NCBI RefSeq assembly: GCF_002803155.1
Contig: NZ_NNBP01000002.1
Coordinates: 496,001 to 560,000 of the forward strand
DNA: 64,000 bases
Origin: Streptomyces sp. CB02959
GTDB lineage: Bacteria; Actinomycetota; Actinomycetes; Streptomycetales; Streptomycetaceae
Direction of reading: 5' to 3'
The position numbers and the translations under genes were made by a program. A model generated the notes under the pieces. It was given only the letters and a program-made list of their open reading frames with translations, was not told where the DNA came from and made no database searches. Positions 43,332-51,191 of this stretch are shown one piece after another (position 1 is the first letter of the stretch; each line of letters begins with the position of its first letter).

Positions 43332-44731
43332 CCCGATGCAGTCGGCGCGCCCTCATCCGGGGCGCCGCCCTGCTCCCGTTCGCCGCTACGGTCGCGGACG
43401 GCCCCGCCGGTCCGCGCCCGGACCGCTACTTCCCGCGGCACGGCACCTACGCGCACGACACCGTCTCCTACGACCTGCACCTGTCCTACCGTCCGGCCGA
43501 CGGCGGCCTCGACGGGCGGGCCCGCATCGAGGCGGTGGCCAACCAGCCCCTGGACCGCGTGGAGTTGGACCTCTCCCGGCTCACCGCGCACACCGCCCGG
43601 ATCGACGGGACCCGGGTCCGCACCCGCCAGCAGAACGGGAAGCTGTACCTGTTCACCCCCCGCCCGCTCGCCACCGGCGCGCGGTTCACCGTGGACATCG
43701 GCTACCGCGGCCGGCCCCGGCCGGTCCGCTCCCCGTTCGGCCCGATCGGCTGGGACCGCACCGGCGACCCGCACGACGGAACCATGGTCGCCTCCCAGCC
43801 GCTCGGCGCCCCCTCGTGGTTCCCCTGCAACGACCGCCCCGACGACAAGGCGGCGTTCACCTTCCGGATCGACGTCCCGCACGGCCACCACGCCCTCGCC
43901 AACGGCACCCTGCTCGAACGCCGCCGCAGCGGGCAGCGCGAGTGCTGGACCTACCACCACCCCGGCCCGATGGCGCCGTACCTCGCCGCGCTCTACACCG
44001 GCCGGTTCCGGCACGACAGCGGCACCGCCCAGATCGGCCCGGACCACCCGCCGATCGCCCTGCACAACTCCTACCCGGCATGGATGGCCGAGGAGGCGGC
44101 GCACGACCTGGCCCGCCAGCCGGAGATGCTCCGGGCGTTCAGCGGCCACTTCGGCCGCTACCCGTTCGAGGCGTACGGCGCGGTGGTCGTGGACGCCGAA
44201 CTCGCCGCCCCGGTCGAGAACCAGACCCGGTCGGTGTTCGGCAGCAACCACATCGACGGGGCGCGCGGCGCCGAGACCCTGGTGGCCCACGAGATCGCCC
44301 ACCAGTGGTACGGCAACAGCGTCAGCCTGCGCGACTGGCGCGACATCTGGCTCAACGAGGGCTTCGCCACCTACGCGGAGTGGCTGTGGTCCGAGCACAT
44401 CGGCGAGGACAGCGCCGACGAGATCGCCCGCCGCGAATGGTGCTCGCTGCGCGGCCGCCCCCAGGACCTGCGGATCGCCGACCCCGGACAGCGCCGGATC
44501 TTCGACGACCGGATCTACGTCCGCGGCGCCTGCGCCCTGCACGCGCTGCGCCGGGCCGTCGGCGACGACCGGTTCTTCGCCGTGCTGCGCGGCTGGCACG
44601 GCGAGCACCGTGGCGCCAGCGCGGACACCGGGGCGTTCCTCGCCCACGCCGAACGCTGCGCCGGCCCCCCGGTCCGCCCGCTGCTGCACACCTGGCTGTA
44701 CGAGAAGCCGCTGCCCGCTCTGGCGGCCTGA
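43328..44731 (+). CDS. M1-family zinc aminopeptidase, probable epsilon-polylysine-degrading enzyme
   Basis: A 467-residue secreted or membrane-associated metallopeptidase. The zinc site is HEIAHQWYG (His321, His325) with Glu344 in WLNEGFATYAEW, a perfect HExxH-x18-E. The exopeptidase G-x-M-E-N motif is replaced by APVENQ, so substrate recognition may differ. The N-terminus TRCSRRALIRGAALLPFAAT looks like a twin-arginine signal. The GTG start overlaps the pls stop (GTGA), so translation is coupled. Epsilon-PL producers are known to carry such Zn peptidases, which cleave the polymer and protect the cell; that assignment is by context. Confidence 0.9.
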   Translation: MTRCSRRALIRGAALLPFAATVADGPAGPRPDRYFPRHGTYAHDTVSYDLHLSYRPADGGLDGRARIEAVANQPLDRVELDLSRLTAHTARIDGTRVRTRQQNGKLYLFTPRPLATGARFTVDIGYRGRPRPVRSPFGPIGWDRTGDPHDGTMVASQPLGAPSWFPCNDRPDDKAAFTFRIDVPHGHHALANGTLLERRRSGQRECWTYHHPGPMAPYLAALYTGRFRHDSGTAQIGPDHPPIALHNSYPAWMAEEAAHDLARQPEMLRAFSGHFGRYPFEAYGAVVVDAELAAPVENQTRSVFGSNHIDGARGAETLVAHEIAHQWYGNSVSLRDWRDIWLNEGFATYAEWLWSEHIGEDSADEIARREWCSLRGRPQDLRIADPGQRRIFDDRIYVRGACALHALRRAVGDDRFFAVLRGWHGEHRGASADTGAFLAHAERCAGPPVRPLLHTWLYEKPLPALAA

Positions 44732-44740
44732 GCACGCCGC

Positions 44741-44781
44741 GTCCCCGGTGGCGGACGGATTCCGCGTCCGCCACCGGGGAC
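44741..44781. terminator. Bidirectional 17-bp hairpin terminator after pls operon
   Basis: A perfect stem (GTCCCCGGTGGCGGACG with its complement) and a 7-nt loop lie between the peptidase stop and the convergent methyltransferase stop. It closes the pls transcript 10 nt after the stop codon. Confidence 0.88.
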
Positions 44782-44788
44782 CGCCGGT

Positions 44789-45448
44789 TCAGCCCCGGCG
44801 CCGCACCTTCAACGCCGCGTCGATCCGCTCGACCGGCTGCCCGTCGGGGCCGTTCTGCATCCGCGCGACCTCCTCGCTGACCTGCACCTCCCACTCCTGC
44901 GGGGGCAGCGCGAGGGCCGTCAGCACCTCCTGGGTCGTCGGGAACTGCTCCACCGGGTGCGCGTGGTCGTGGTCGTGGCCGTGCTCCCACGGCGGCGGCC
45001 CGGCGTGCCCGACGATCAGCAGCACCCCGCCGGGCGCCACCGCCGCCGCCGCGGTCCGCAGGATCCGCTCCCGGAACATCTCGCCGGGCTGGTGCAGGAA
45101 CTGCGCGGAGACCAGGTCGAAGCTGCCCTCGGGGAAGGAGGCCGCCAGGTCGCGCCGCTGCCAGTCGATGCGGTCGGCGACTCCGGCCGCGGCCGCCTGC
45201 TGCGCGGCCCGGCCCAGTGCCACCCCGGACACGTCGACCGCGGTGACCCGCCAGCCCGCGGTGGCCAGCCAGATCGCGTCCGCCCCCTCGCCGCACCCCA
45301 GCTCCAGGGCCGTGCCGGGGGCCCGGTCGCCGACCTCGCGGACCAGTACCGCGTTGGGCTGCCCGCTCCAGATGCGGTCCTGCTCGGTGTACCGGGCGTC
45401 CCAGAACTCCTCGTCGGGGACCGTCGTGCTGCCGTTGCCATGGTTCAT
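44789..45448 (-). CDS. Class I SAM-dependent methyltransferase
   Basis: A 219-residue methyltransferase. It opens MNHGNGSTTVPDEEFWDARY and has motif I TALELGCGEGADAIWLATAG near residue 47, then VTAVDVSGVALGRAAQ, IDWQRRDLAASFPEGSFDLV and VAPGGVLLIVGHAG. A His-rich loop (HGHDHDHAHP) near 165 is unusual and could bind a metal. Motifs resemble the TehB/thiol-type tellurite methyltransferase group. ATG 45448 follows GAGGAG. It is convergent with the pls operon and shares its terminator. The substrate is unknown. Confidence 0.85.
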   Translation of the reverse strand: MNHGNGSTTVPDEEFWDARYTEQDRIWSGQPNAVLVREVGDRAPGTALELGCGEGADAIWLATAGWRVTAVDVSGVALGRAAQQAAAAGVADRIDWQRRDLAASFPEGSFDLVSAQFLHQPGEMFRERILRTAAAAVAPGGVLLIVGHAGPPPWEHGHDHDHAHPVEQFPTTQEVLTALALPPQEWEVQVSEEVARMQNGPDGQPVERIDAALKVRRRG

Positions 45449-45551
45449 GAAGGGCACTCCTCTCCGTCCGGTTACGGCGAAGCCTCGGCCGTACCCCGGC
45501 CTACCGGCAAAGTCCGTTGCTGATTCCGCAACGAACCGGAGAGAGCCTCCG

Positions 45552-46034
45552 TTAAATCTCGCCCTCGACCGCCCCGCCCACGTCATGGGCGATGTGCACC
45601 GCGGCCTCCTCCGCGGACGCCGCACCCCCGTCGACGCCGACGTCGCGGGCGATGATGTCGTTGCTGCCGCCGCCGCGCCAGAAGCCGTCGTCGGAGCTGA
45701 CGATCCGCCCGGCGCGCTCCTCGCCGACCTGGTCGTCGTAGGGCTCACCGGCGCCGTCCGGCAGGTCCCCGATGCCGTCGCCGTCCGGCGCGCAGACGTC
45801 CGGCAGCTCGATGGAGAGCCGGTGGGCCAGCGACTCGCGGTCGTGCTGCTCCTGCGCGGTGGTCCCCTCGTGGTTCACCACGAACGGGCGCTCCGGCGGC
45901 GAGTAGCCGGTGTCCAGTGCCTCGTCGAGCCCCGGCTCGTCCAGGGCGTCCTCCATGTCGAGGTCGTTGGGATTGTCCTGCGGATCGGATCTGGGCGGCT
46001 GGTAGACCTCGTCGCCCATGGCGTCGTCGGACAT
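45552..46034 (-). CDS. DUF5709-type acidic hypothetical protein
   Basis: A 160-residue, very acidic soluble protein. The opening MSDDAMGDEVYQPPRSDPQD and the central block DTGYSPPERPFVVNHEGTTA, then ESLAHRLSIELPDV, match the DUF5709 family as I recall it. The end is EEAAVHIAHDVGGAVEGEI. Function is unknown. The ATG at 46032-46034 with GAGGAGGG is preferred over an ATG 48 nt upstream. It is followed by the methyltransferase gene and preceded by a DUF2795 gene, all on the minus strand; no operon is proven. Confidence 0.75.
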   Translation of the reverse strand: MSDDAMGDEVYQPPRSDPQDNPNDLDMEDALDEPGLDEALDTGYSPPERPFVVNHEGTTAQEQHDRESLAHRLSIELPDVCAPDGDGIGDLPDGAGEPYDDQVGEERAGRIVSSDDGFWRGGGSNDIIARDVGVDGGAASAEEAAVHIAHDVGGAVEGEI

Positions 46035-46114
46035 TGCCGCCCTCCTCTTCGCCTCCACGCGGGGTGGTATGTACCCTTCCATGGCTATTGTCCGCCACCG
46101 CGCGCTCCTCGGCC

Positions 46115-46531
46115 TCAGGAGCGCCGGTCCTCGGTTCCCAGCCCGAGCGACTCGGCGATGCCCTGCACATTGCCGTACCGGTGGTGGGTGGGCAGTTGTT
46201 CGGCCATCGAGACCAGGCGGTCCGGGGCGTGGTTGCGGCGCAGGGTGCGGAGGATGTCGTTGCGCTCGGCCGGGTAGACGCTGCGGCCGAGGTACTGCGC
46301 CAGCTCGGAGCGCAGCCCCACGTCGCGCTCGGACATGCCGTGCGGAGTGCCGCCGCGGTAGACGCTCTCCGGCGACGGCGCCGCCACCGGCTGGTCCTCG
46401 CCGGGCGGCTCCAGCTCGCGGTTCTCGTCCGCGCGCAGCGAACGGTCCACCGTCATCTGGCCCCGAAGCTGCTTCTTCATCATGTCGTCCCGGGCGGGAC
46501 CGGTCTTGTCCATACCGTGTTCCATGACCAT
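46115..46531 (-). CDS. DUF2795 domain protein
   Basis: A 138-residue soluble protein. The C-terminal half contains the DUF2795 pattern SELAQYLGRSVYPAERNDIL followed by RNHAPDRLVSMAEQLP and YGNVQGIAESLG. The N-terminal half is charged and probably disordered (MMKKQLRGQMTVDRSLRADE). The domain is common in actinobacteria with no established function. The ATG at 46529-46531 follows GGAGG with good spacing. It is on the same strand as the DUF5709 gene 80 nt downstream, so the two may form a small stress-related pair; this is inference. Confidence 0.8.
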   Translation of the reverse strand: MVMEHGMDKTGPARDDMMKKQLRGQMTVDRSLRADENRELEPPGEDQPVAAPSPESVYRGGTPHGMSERDVGLRSELAQYLGRSVYPAERNDILRTLRRNHAPDRLVSMAEQLPTHHRYGNVQGIAESLGLGTEDRRS

Positions 46532-46637
46532 TGCTGCCTCCGTTGCCTCCGGTTCCAGTCTCCCTTTTCCCCCCGTCCTGACAACACGGCGGAGGTCCGG
46601 ACGCGGCACCCGCCGGCCGCCCCGGGCCCGGATACGG

Positions 46638-46679
46638 GACCGCCCGCCGCTCCCGGGTGTCCGGGGGCGGCGGGCGGTC
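46638..46679 (-). terminator. Hairpin terminator of the nucleoside hydrolase-MFS operon
   Basis: A perfect 13-bp stem (GACCGCCCGCCGC with its complement) with a GC-rich loop begins 19 nt after the MFS stop on the minus strand. Confidence 0.75.
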
Positions 46680-46697
46680 GGTGTGCGGTCCGGGCCG

Positions 46698-48134
46698 TCA
46701 GCCGGCGGCCTCGGCGGTGGACGGCTTCGGGATCAGGAACGACGTCGCGATGGCGAGCGCCAGGATGACCACACCGGCGATCATGCCGGCGGTGTAGCCG
46801 CCGGCCGAGGCCGGGTCGGCGGGCGTCAGCGCGGTCTTCACCGCGTACAGCGCCGCGAAGCTCAGCCCCGCGCCGAGGTTGAAGGCACCCGCGTTCAGGC
46901 CGGGCAGGAAGCCGGGGTTCTCACCGGGGGAGAGGACGATGCCCAGCCCGTTGAGGACGATGTTGGCCACGCCCGCGTAGGTGACGCCCACCAGCAGCGA
47001 GGTCACCAGCAGCAGGACGTGCGACTGGCTGTGCATGGTCAGCAGCATCAGCACCACCGACCCCACGGCTCCGACGAGGCCCAGCCGCAGGATCCGGCCG
47101 TAGCCGAAGGTCGCGGCCAGCCGGCCGGCCAGCGGCCCCATCGCCAACCCGGCGAGCGCGTACGGCGACAGCGTCCACCACGCGGACTGCTCGGCGGACA
47201 TCCCCAGTCCGGCCTGGGCGTCCTGGGCGAAGGCCGGGATCAGACCGTTCATCACCGCGAACACGCCGGTCATGGTCAGCACCGTGGTCAGCAGCAGCGA
47301 CCAGGTGGCCCGCTGCTTGAGGTGGTGGGTGGCGACCAGCGGCTGCCCGCTGCGGTTCTCGGTCCGCCAGAACAGCGCGAACGCGGCGGCGGCCAGGACG
47401 ACCAGTACGGCGATCATCGCCCAGTTGGCGGCGGCCAGCTTGCCCGCCTCGTTCAGCGCGATCAGCAGCGCGCCCACCGAGACGACCAGCAGCGCGACGC
47501 CGGGCCAGTCCATGCGGGACGCGGTGGGCGCCTTGGACTCCGGGGTCAGGGTGGCGACCAGGGCCGTGGCCAGCGCCGCGACGACGCCCATCGCCCAGAA
47601 GACCGACTGGAAGCCGTGGTGGTCGGCGAGGTAGCCGCCGGCCAGCGAGTCGACCCCGGCGATACCGCCGTTGACGGCGGTGATCACGCCCAGCAGGGTG
47701 CCGTACTTCTTGGGCTCCTGGACCTCGACCCGCAGCATGATCAGGCACAGCGGGACGACCGGCCCGCTCACGCCCTGGATGATCCGCCCGGCGAACAGCA
47801 TCGGGATGCTCGTCGCCAGCGCGGCGACCACACAGCCGACGGCCATCAGGGCGAGCATGCCGGCCAGCACCCGGCGCCGGCCCAGGACGTCGCCCAACCG
47901 GGGCAGGAAGAGCGAGAACAGCGCCGCGGAGGTGAAGAACGCGGTCTGGGTCATGCCCACTTCGGCGGAGCTGGCGCCGAGCGAGTCCTCGATGTTCTTC
48001 AGCGCCGGGCTGAGCATGCTGGCGTTGAGCTGGAAGGCGAAACACGCCACCAGCAGCGCGGTGACCAGTACGCCGATCCGGACGCCGGAGCCACCGGAAA
48101 CCTCGGTGGAGCGTGGTGCGGTGGAGAGGTTCAT
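46698..48134 (-). CDS. MFS transporter, probably nucleoside uptake
   Basis: A 478-residue major facilitator protein with 12-14 predicted helices. The typical loop 2-3 motif is LPRLGDVLGRRRVLAG near residue 78. It contains AGRIIQGVSGPVVPLCLIML (motif C-like region in helices 4-5) and ends in a short basic tail. It resembles DHA2-type drug or metabolite carriers. Its ATG overlaps the stop of the nucleoside hydrolase gene (ATGA), so the two are translationally coupled. Uptake of the nucleoside later cleaved by the hydrolase is the simplest idea, but export cannot be excluded. Regulation is probably by the divergent LacI protein. Confidence 0.88.
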   Translation of the reverse strand: MNLSTAPRSTEVSGGSGVRIGVLVTALLVACFAFQLNASMLSPALKNIEDSLGASSAEVGMTQTAFFTSAALFSLFLPRLGDVLGRRRVLAGMLALMAVGCVVAALATSIPMLFAGRIIQGVSGPVVPLCLIMLRVEVQEPKKYGTLLGVITAVNGGIAGVDSLAGGYLADHHGFQSVFWAMGVVAALATALVATLTPESKAPTASRMDWPGVALLVVSVGALLIALNEAGKLAAANWAMIAVLVVLAAAAFALFWRTENRSGQPLVATHHLKQRATWSLLLTTVLTMTGVFAVMNGLIPAFAQDAQAGLGMSAEQSAWWTLSPYALAGLAMGPLAGRLAATFGYGRILRLGLVGAVGSVVLMLLTMHSQSHVLLLVTSLLVGVTYAGVANIVLNGLGIVLSPGENPGFLPGLNAGAFNLGAGLSFAALYAVKTALTPADPASAGGYTAGMIAGVVILALAIATSFLIPKPSTAEAAG

Positions 48135-49078
48135 GCCCGGCCTTCGCCGATCCGCTCAAGGGCGTCCACCACGAGGTTCCAGAAGCGCTCGTGGTCGAGC
48201 TTGACCGCGACCTGGGTGTGGCAGTCGGCCGGCGCCGGCGCCCGGAAGTCGGTGACGGTCATGCCCAGGGTCAGCGCGCCGCGCAGCTCGATGTCGACCG
48301 GCGCCTTGCGGACGGTCATCACGTCCGGGTCGATGACGTACGCCACCGCGCACGGGTCGTGCACCGGCGGGTGGTCGAAGCCCTGGTTCTCGCGGTACGC
48401 CTCGCGGAAGAAGTCCAGCAGCTCCAGCACGAACCGGGACGGCGCGGTGCCGACCGCGGCGATCTTCGCCTCGACCTCGGGGGTGGCCAGCGCCTGGTGG
48501 GTGAGGTCCAGGCCGACCATGGTGACCGGCCACTTCTCGTTGAAGACGATGTGGGCGGCCTCGGGGTCGATGATGATGTTGAACTCGGCGACCGCGCTCC
48601 AGTTGCCCTCGTGGTAGCCGCCGCCCATCAGGACAACCTCGCGCACCCGCTCGGCGATCCGCGGCTCCTTGCGCACGGCCATGGCGATGTTGGTCAGCCC
48701 GGCCGTGGGGACGATGGTGATCTCGCCCGGCTCGTGGGACATCACGGTGTCGATGATCAGGTCGACGGCGTGCCGGCGGTCCAGCTCGAAGGCGGGCTCG
48801 GGCAGTTCGGGCCCGTCCAGGCCGCTCTCGCCGTGGATGTCGGGGGCGGTCTCGATGGACCGGACCAGCGGACGCGGGTTGCCCGCGGCGAACGGCACAC
48901 CGGTGATCCCGGCGATCGCCGCCACCGACAGCGCGTTGCGGGTCACCTTCTCCAGCGTCTGGTTCCCGACCACGGTCGTCACGGCGACCAGTTCGACGTC
49001 GGGATTGCCGTGGGCCAGGAGCATGGCGATCGCGTCGTCGTGCCCCGGGTCGCAGTCGAGGATGATCTTTCTGGCCAA
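48131..49078 (-). CDS. Inosine/uridine-preferring nucleoside hydrolase
   Basis: A 315-residue nucleoside N-ribohydrolase. The Ca2+-binding signature DCDPGHDD lies at residues 8-15. Further family segments are TTVVGNQTLEKVTRNA, MGGGYHEGNWSAVAEFNIII with DPEAAHIVF, and a C-terminal HDPCAVAYVIDPD, which supplies the conserved HD pair. It cleaves a nucleoside to base plus ribose in salvage. The start is TTG 49078, chosen from the MARKIILDCDPGHDD family opening, with AAAGGGG upstream. It is the first gene of an operon with the MFS transporter and is divergent from a LacI regulator. Confidence 0.93.
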   Translation of the reverse strand: MARKIILDCDPGHDDAIAMLLAHGNPDVELVAVTTVVGNQTLEKVTRNALSVAAIAGITGVPFAAGNPRPLVRSIETAPDIHGESGLDGPELPEPAFELDRRHAVDLIIDTVMSHEPGEITIVPTAGLTNIAMAVRKEPRIAERVREVVLMGGGYHEGNWSAVAEFNIIIDPEAAHIVFNEKWPVTMVGLDLTHQALATPEVEAKIAAVGTAPSRFVLELLDFFREAYRENQGFDHPPVHDPCAVAYVIDPDVMTVRKAPVDIELRGALTLGMTVTDFRAPAPADCHTQVAVKLDHERFWNLVVDALERIGEGRA

Positions 49079-49161
49079 CGGGAGAGCCCCTTTGCTCTGC
49101 GGAACGGTGAAGCGGGGTGAACTCGATCTCAGGGGCGCGCCGCAACAGGCCACTACCTCGG

Positions 49162-49173
49162 GAAAACGTTCTC
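49162..49173. promoter_or_regulatory. LacI-type operator candidate GAAAACGTTCTC
   Basis: A 12-bp near-palindrome centred on AACGTT (10 of 12 positions symmetric) lies in the divergent region, 84 bp upstream of the nucleoside hydrolase start. The central CG flanked by A/T arms is typical of LacI/PurR-family sites. Confidence 0.5.
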
Positions 49174-49369
49174 CGGAAATTTCGCTCATGTTATGAGGAG
49201 ATGTCAATGAATCATCAACGAAGTGTGAGGCAGGCGACCCGTCTGCCCGCTGGTATCGAAGGCCACAGAGCTGGTACGCCTGTGTACCGGCGGTGATAAC
49301 GATTGCCGCCGATGTCCGGGACAGCGCGGTGCGCAGGGCCGCCGTCCCGTAGTGGAAGGGCACACCGTC

Positions 49370-50413
49370 GTGGCCGAAGTGACCTTGCGGGACGTCGCCC
49401 GGGCGGCGGGCTGCTCCGTCGCCACCGTCTCCCGCGTCCTGGCTGGCACCCGCCCGGTCGGCGCCGAGACGGCGCGCGCCGTGCGGGCGGCGGCCGACCG
49501 CCTGGGCTACCGCCCCAACGAGGTCGCCCGCGCGCTGCGCAGCCGCTCCACCGGCACCGTCGGCCTGGTCCTCCCGCAGATCACCAACCCCTTCTTCCCC
49601 TCCCTCGTCCGGGAGTTGGAGCACGCCCTGCACGCCGGGGGCCGGGCCGTCCTGCTCGCCGACTGCGACGACGACCCGGAGACCGAGGCCGCCCGGATCG
49701 CCGCGCTGCTGGGCCGCCGGGTGGACGCCCTGCTGCTCATCCCGGTCGACGAGCGGCGCAGCCGGGACGCGGTGGCGGCCGCCGCGGCGCAGGTGCCGCT
49801 GGTGCTGCTGGACCGCGGCTGCGGCCCCGGCGTCGCCGATTCGGTCGCCGTCGACAACGCGGCCGGGATGGCCCTGGTCCTTGCGCACTTGGCCGCCACC
49901 GGCCGCCGCCGGCCCTGCTTCATCGGCGCCGCCGGGACCGCCTCGGCCGCGGTCGAACGGCATGCGGCGTACGCGGCGGGGGCGGCCGCCCTCGACCCGA
50001 CCGCCCCGGAACGCGCGGTGCTCGGCGACTTCTCCGTGGAGTGGGGCCGGGCCGCCGTCGACCGGATCTGGCCCGCCCGGCCGGACGCCGTGGTCTGCGC
50101 CAACGATCTGATCGCGGCCGGTGCCCTCCAGCGCCTGCGGCAACTCGGCGCCGACGTCCCCGGCGAGGTCGCGGTCACCGGCTTCGACGACGTCCCGCTG
50201 GCGGGCCTGGCCGATCCGGCCCTCACCACCGTCCGCCAACCGGTGGCCGAACTGGCCGCCGAGGCCGCCCGGTTGCTCGTCCGCGGCCCCGCCGCGACAC
50301 CCGTCCCCGGGCCCCGCCGCCCGGTCCGTACCGTCCGGCTCGCCCCGGAATTGGTGGTACGGGCGTCCAGCGCACCGGGCGGGTCGGATACCGAGGTGCG
50401 CCCGACCCCTTGA
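49370..50413 (+). CDS. LacI family transcriptional regulator
   Basis: A 347-residue regulator. The N-terminal HTH is VTLRDVARAAGCSVATVSRV with hinge helix RPNEVARALRSRSTGTVGLV. It is followed by a periplasmic-binding-protein-like sensor: LPQITNPFFPSLVRELEHAL, VDALLLIPVDERR, GVADSVAVDNAAGMALVLAH, AVVCANDLIAAGALQRL and VAVTGFDDVPLAGLADPALT. It most likely represses the divergent nucleoside hydrolase-MFS operon and senses a nucleoside or ribose. GTG 49370 has GGAAGGG upstream; GTG 49352 is an alternative. A short hairpin overlaps its stop codon. Confidence 0.9.
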   Translation: MAEVTLRDVARAAGCSVATVSRVLAGTRPVGAETARAVRAAADRLGYRPNEVARALRSRSTGTVGLVLPQITNPFFPSLVRELEHALHAGGRAVLLADCDDDPETEAARIAALLGRRVDALLLIPVDERRSRDAVAAAAAQVPLVLLDRGCGPGVADSVAVDNAAGMALVLAHLAATGRRRPCFIGAAGTASAAVERHAAYAAGAAALDPTAPERAVLGDFSVEWGRAAVDRIWPARPDAVVCANDLIAAGALQRLRQLGADVPGEVAVTGFDDVPLAGLADPALTTVRQPVAELAAEAARLLVRGPAATPVPGPRRPVRTVRLAPELVVRASSAPGGSDTEVRPTP

Positions 50414-50426
50414 CCGTACGCGGTCA
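50411..50426. terminator. Short hairpin overlapping the LacI stop codon
   Basis: TGACCG and CGGTCA pair perfectly around a TACG loop; the first three bases are the LacI stop codon. It could be a weak terminator or a regulator half-site for the LPMO promoter. Confidence 0.4.
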
Positions 50427-50433
50427 CAGCGTT

Positions 50434-50447
50434 AAGTCTAGACCAAT
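50434..50447. promoter_or_regulatory. DasR-responsive element (dre)-like site upstream of the LPMO gene
   Basis: On the minus strand the site reads ATTGGTCTAGACTT, matching most of the dre consensus built around TGGTCTAGACCA. It lies 50 bp before the LPMO start. DasR represses chitin and GlcNAc utilisation genes in Streptomyces through such sites. Confidence 0.6.
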
Positions 50448-50496
50448 TGCTCGGCACACCCTCGCGTCAACCACCCCCCTACGCGAAAGGGTTGAC

Positions 50497-51012
50497 ATGA
50501 ACAAGAAGAGAAGGCTGGCCCTCGCCATAGGCGCCGGCATCGCCCCCCTCCTCGTCGTCAGTCTGCCGGTCAGCCCGGCCAGTGCCCACGGCTACGTCTC
50601 CTCGCCACCCAGCCGACAGGCCCAGTGCGCCGCCGGAACCATCGACTGCGGCCCCATCAAGTGGGAGCCGCAGAGCGTCGAAGGGCCCAAGGGGCTGACG
50701 AGTTGCAGCGGCGGCAACAGCCAGTTCGCCGACCTGGACGACGACTCCAAGCCGTGGAAGGTCACCCCGATCAACAGCAGCCAGACCTTCACCTGGCGCT
50801 TCACGGCCCGGCACGCCACCAGCAACTGGCAGTACTACGCCAACGGCCAGAAGGTCGCCGAGATCGACGGCAACGGCGCCCAGCCCCCGGCCGAGGTCTC
50901 CCACACCGTCGATTTCGACAACATCAAGGGCAAGCAGAAGATCCTCGCCGTGTGGAACATCGCCGACACGGCGAACGCCTTCTACGCCTGCATCGACGTC
51001 AACATCGGCTAG
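50497..51012 (+). CDS. AA10 lytic polysaccharide monooxygenase, chitin-type
   Basis: A 171-residue secreted copper enzyme. The Sec signal peptide ends in PASA, and cleavage exposes His31 (HGYVSSPPSR), the first histidine-brace ligand. The second ligand is His106 in TWRFTARHATSNWQYY. Four Cys (44, 51, 70 and near the C-terminus) fit two disulfides. It is a compact AA10 without a carbohydrate-binding module, as in small Streptomyces chitin-active LPMOs. It oxidatively cleaves crystalline chitin (cellulose cannot be ruled out). ATG 50497 follows GAAAGGG. A dre-like site upstream predicts control by DasR. Confidence 0.95.
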   Translation: MNKKRRLALAIGAGIAPLLVVSLPVSPASAHGYVSSPPSRQAQCAAGTIDCGPIKWEPQSVEGPKGLTSCSGGNSQFADLDDDSKPWKVTPINSSQTFTWRFTARHATSNWQYYANGQKVAEIDGNGAQPPAEVSHTVDFDNIKGKQKILAVWNIADTANAFYACIDVNIG

Positions 51013-51191
51013 ACCCGACCCCGCACCGTCCCCGCAACCCCGTCTCCCCCTTCTCCGCTCACCGTCCCCGCCGTCGCCCCGCGCCCCGTCCCAGGACGCG
51101 GGGCGACGCCGCTGTCAGGGGCACCCGTTACGATCGGCCCATTCAAGGGCCGATGCGGGTGGCCGCGGAGGGCCGCAGCCGGGAGGAAGAG

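Noticed and set aside
43010..44689. Minus-strand 559-codon frame opposite the M1 peptidase
   Set aside because: The peptidase has an intact zinc site and a coupled start; the opposite frame has only Gly/Val/Arg-rich sequence.
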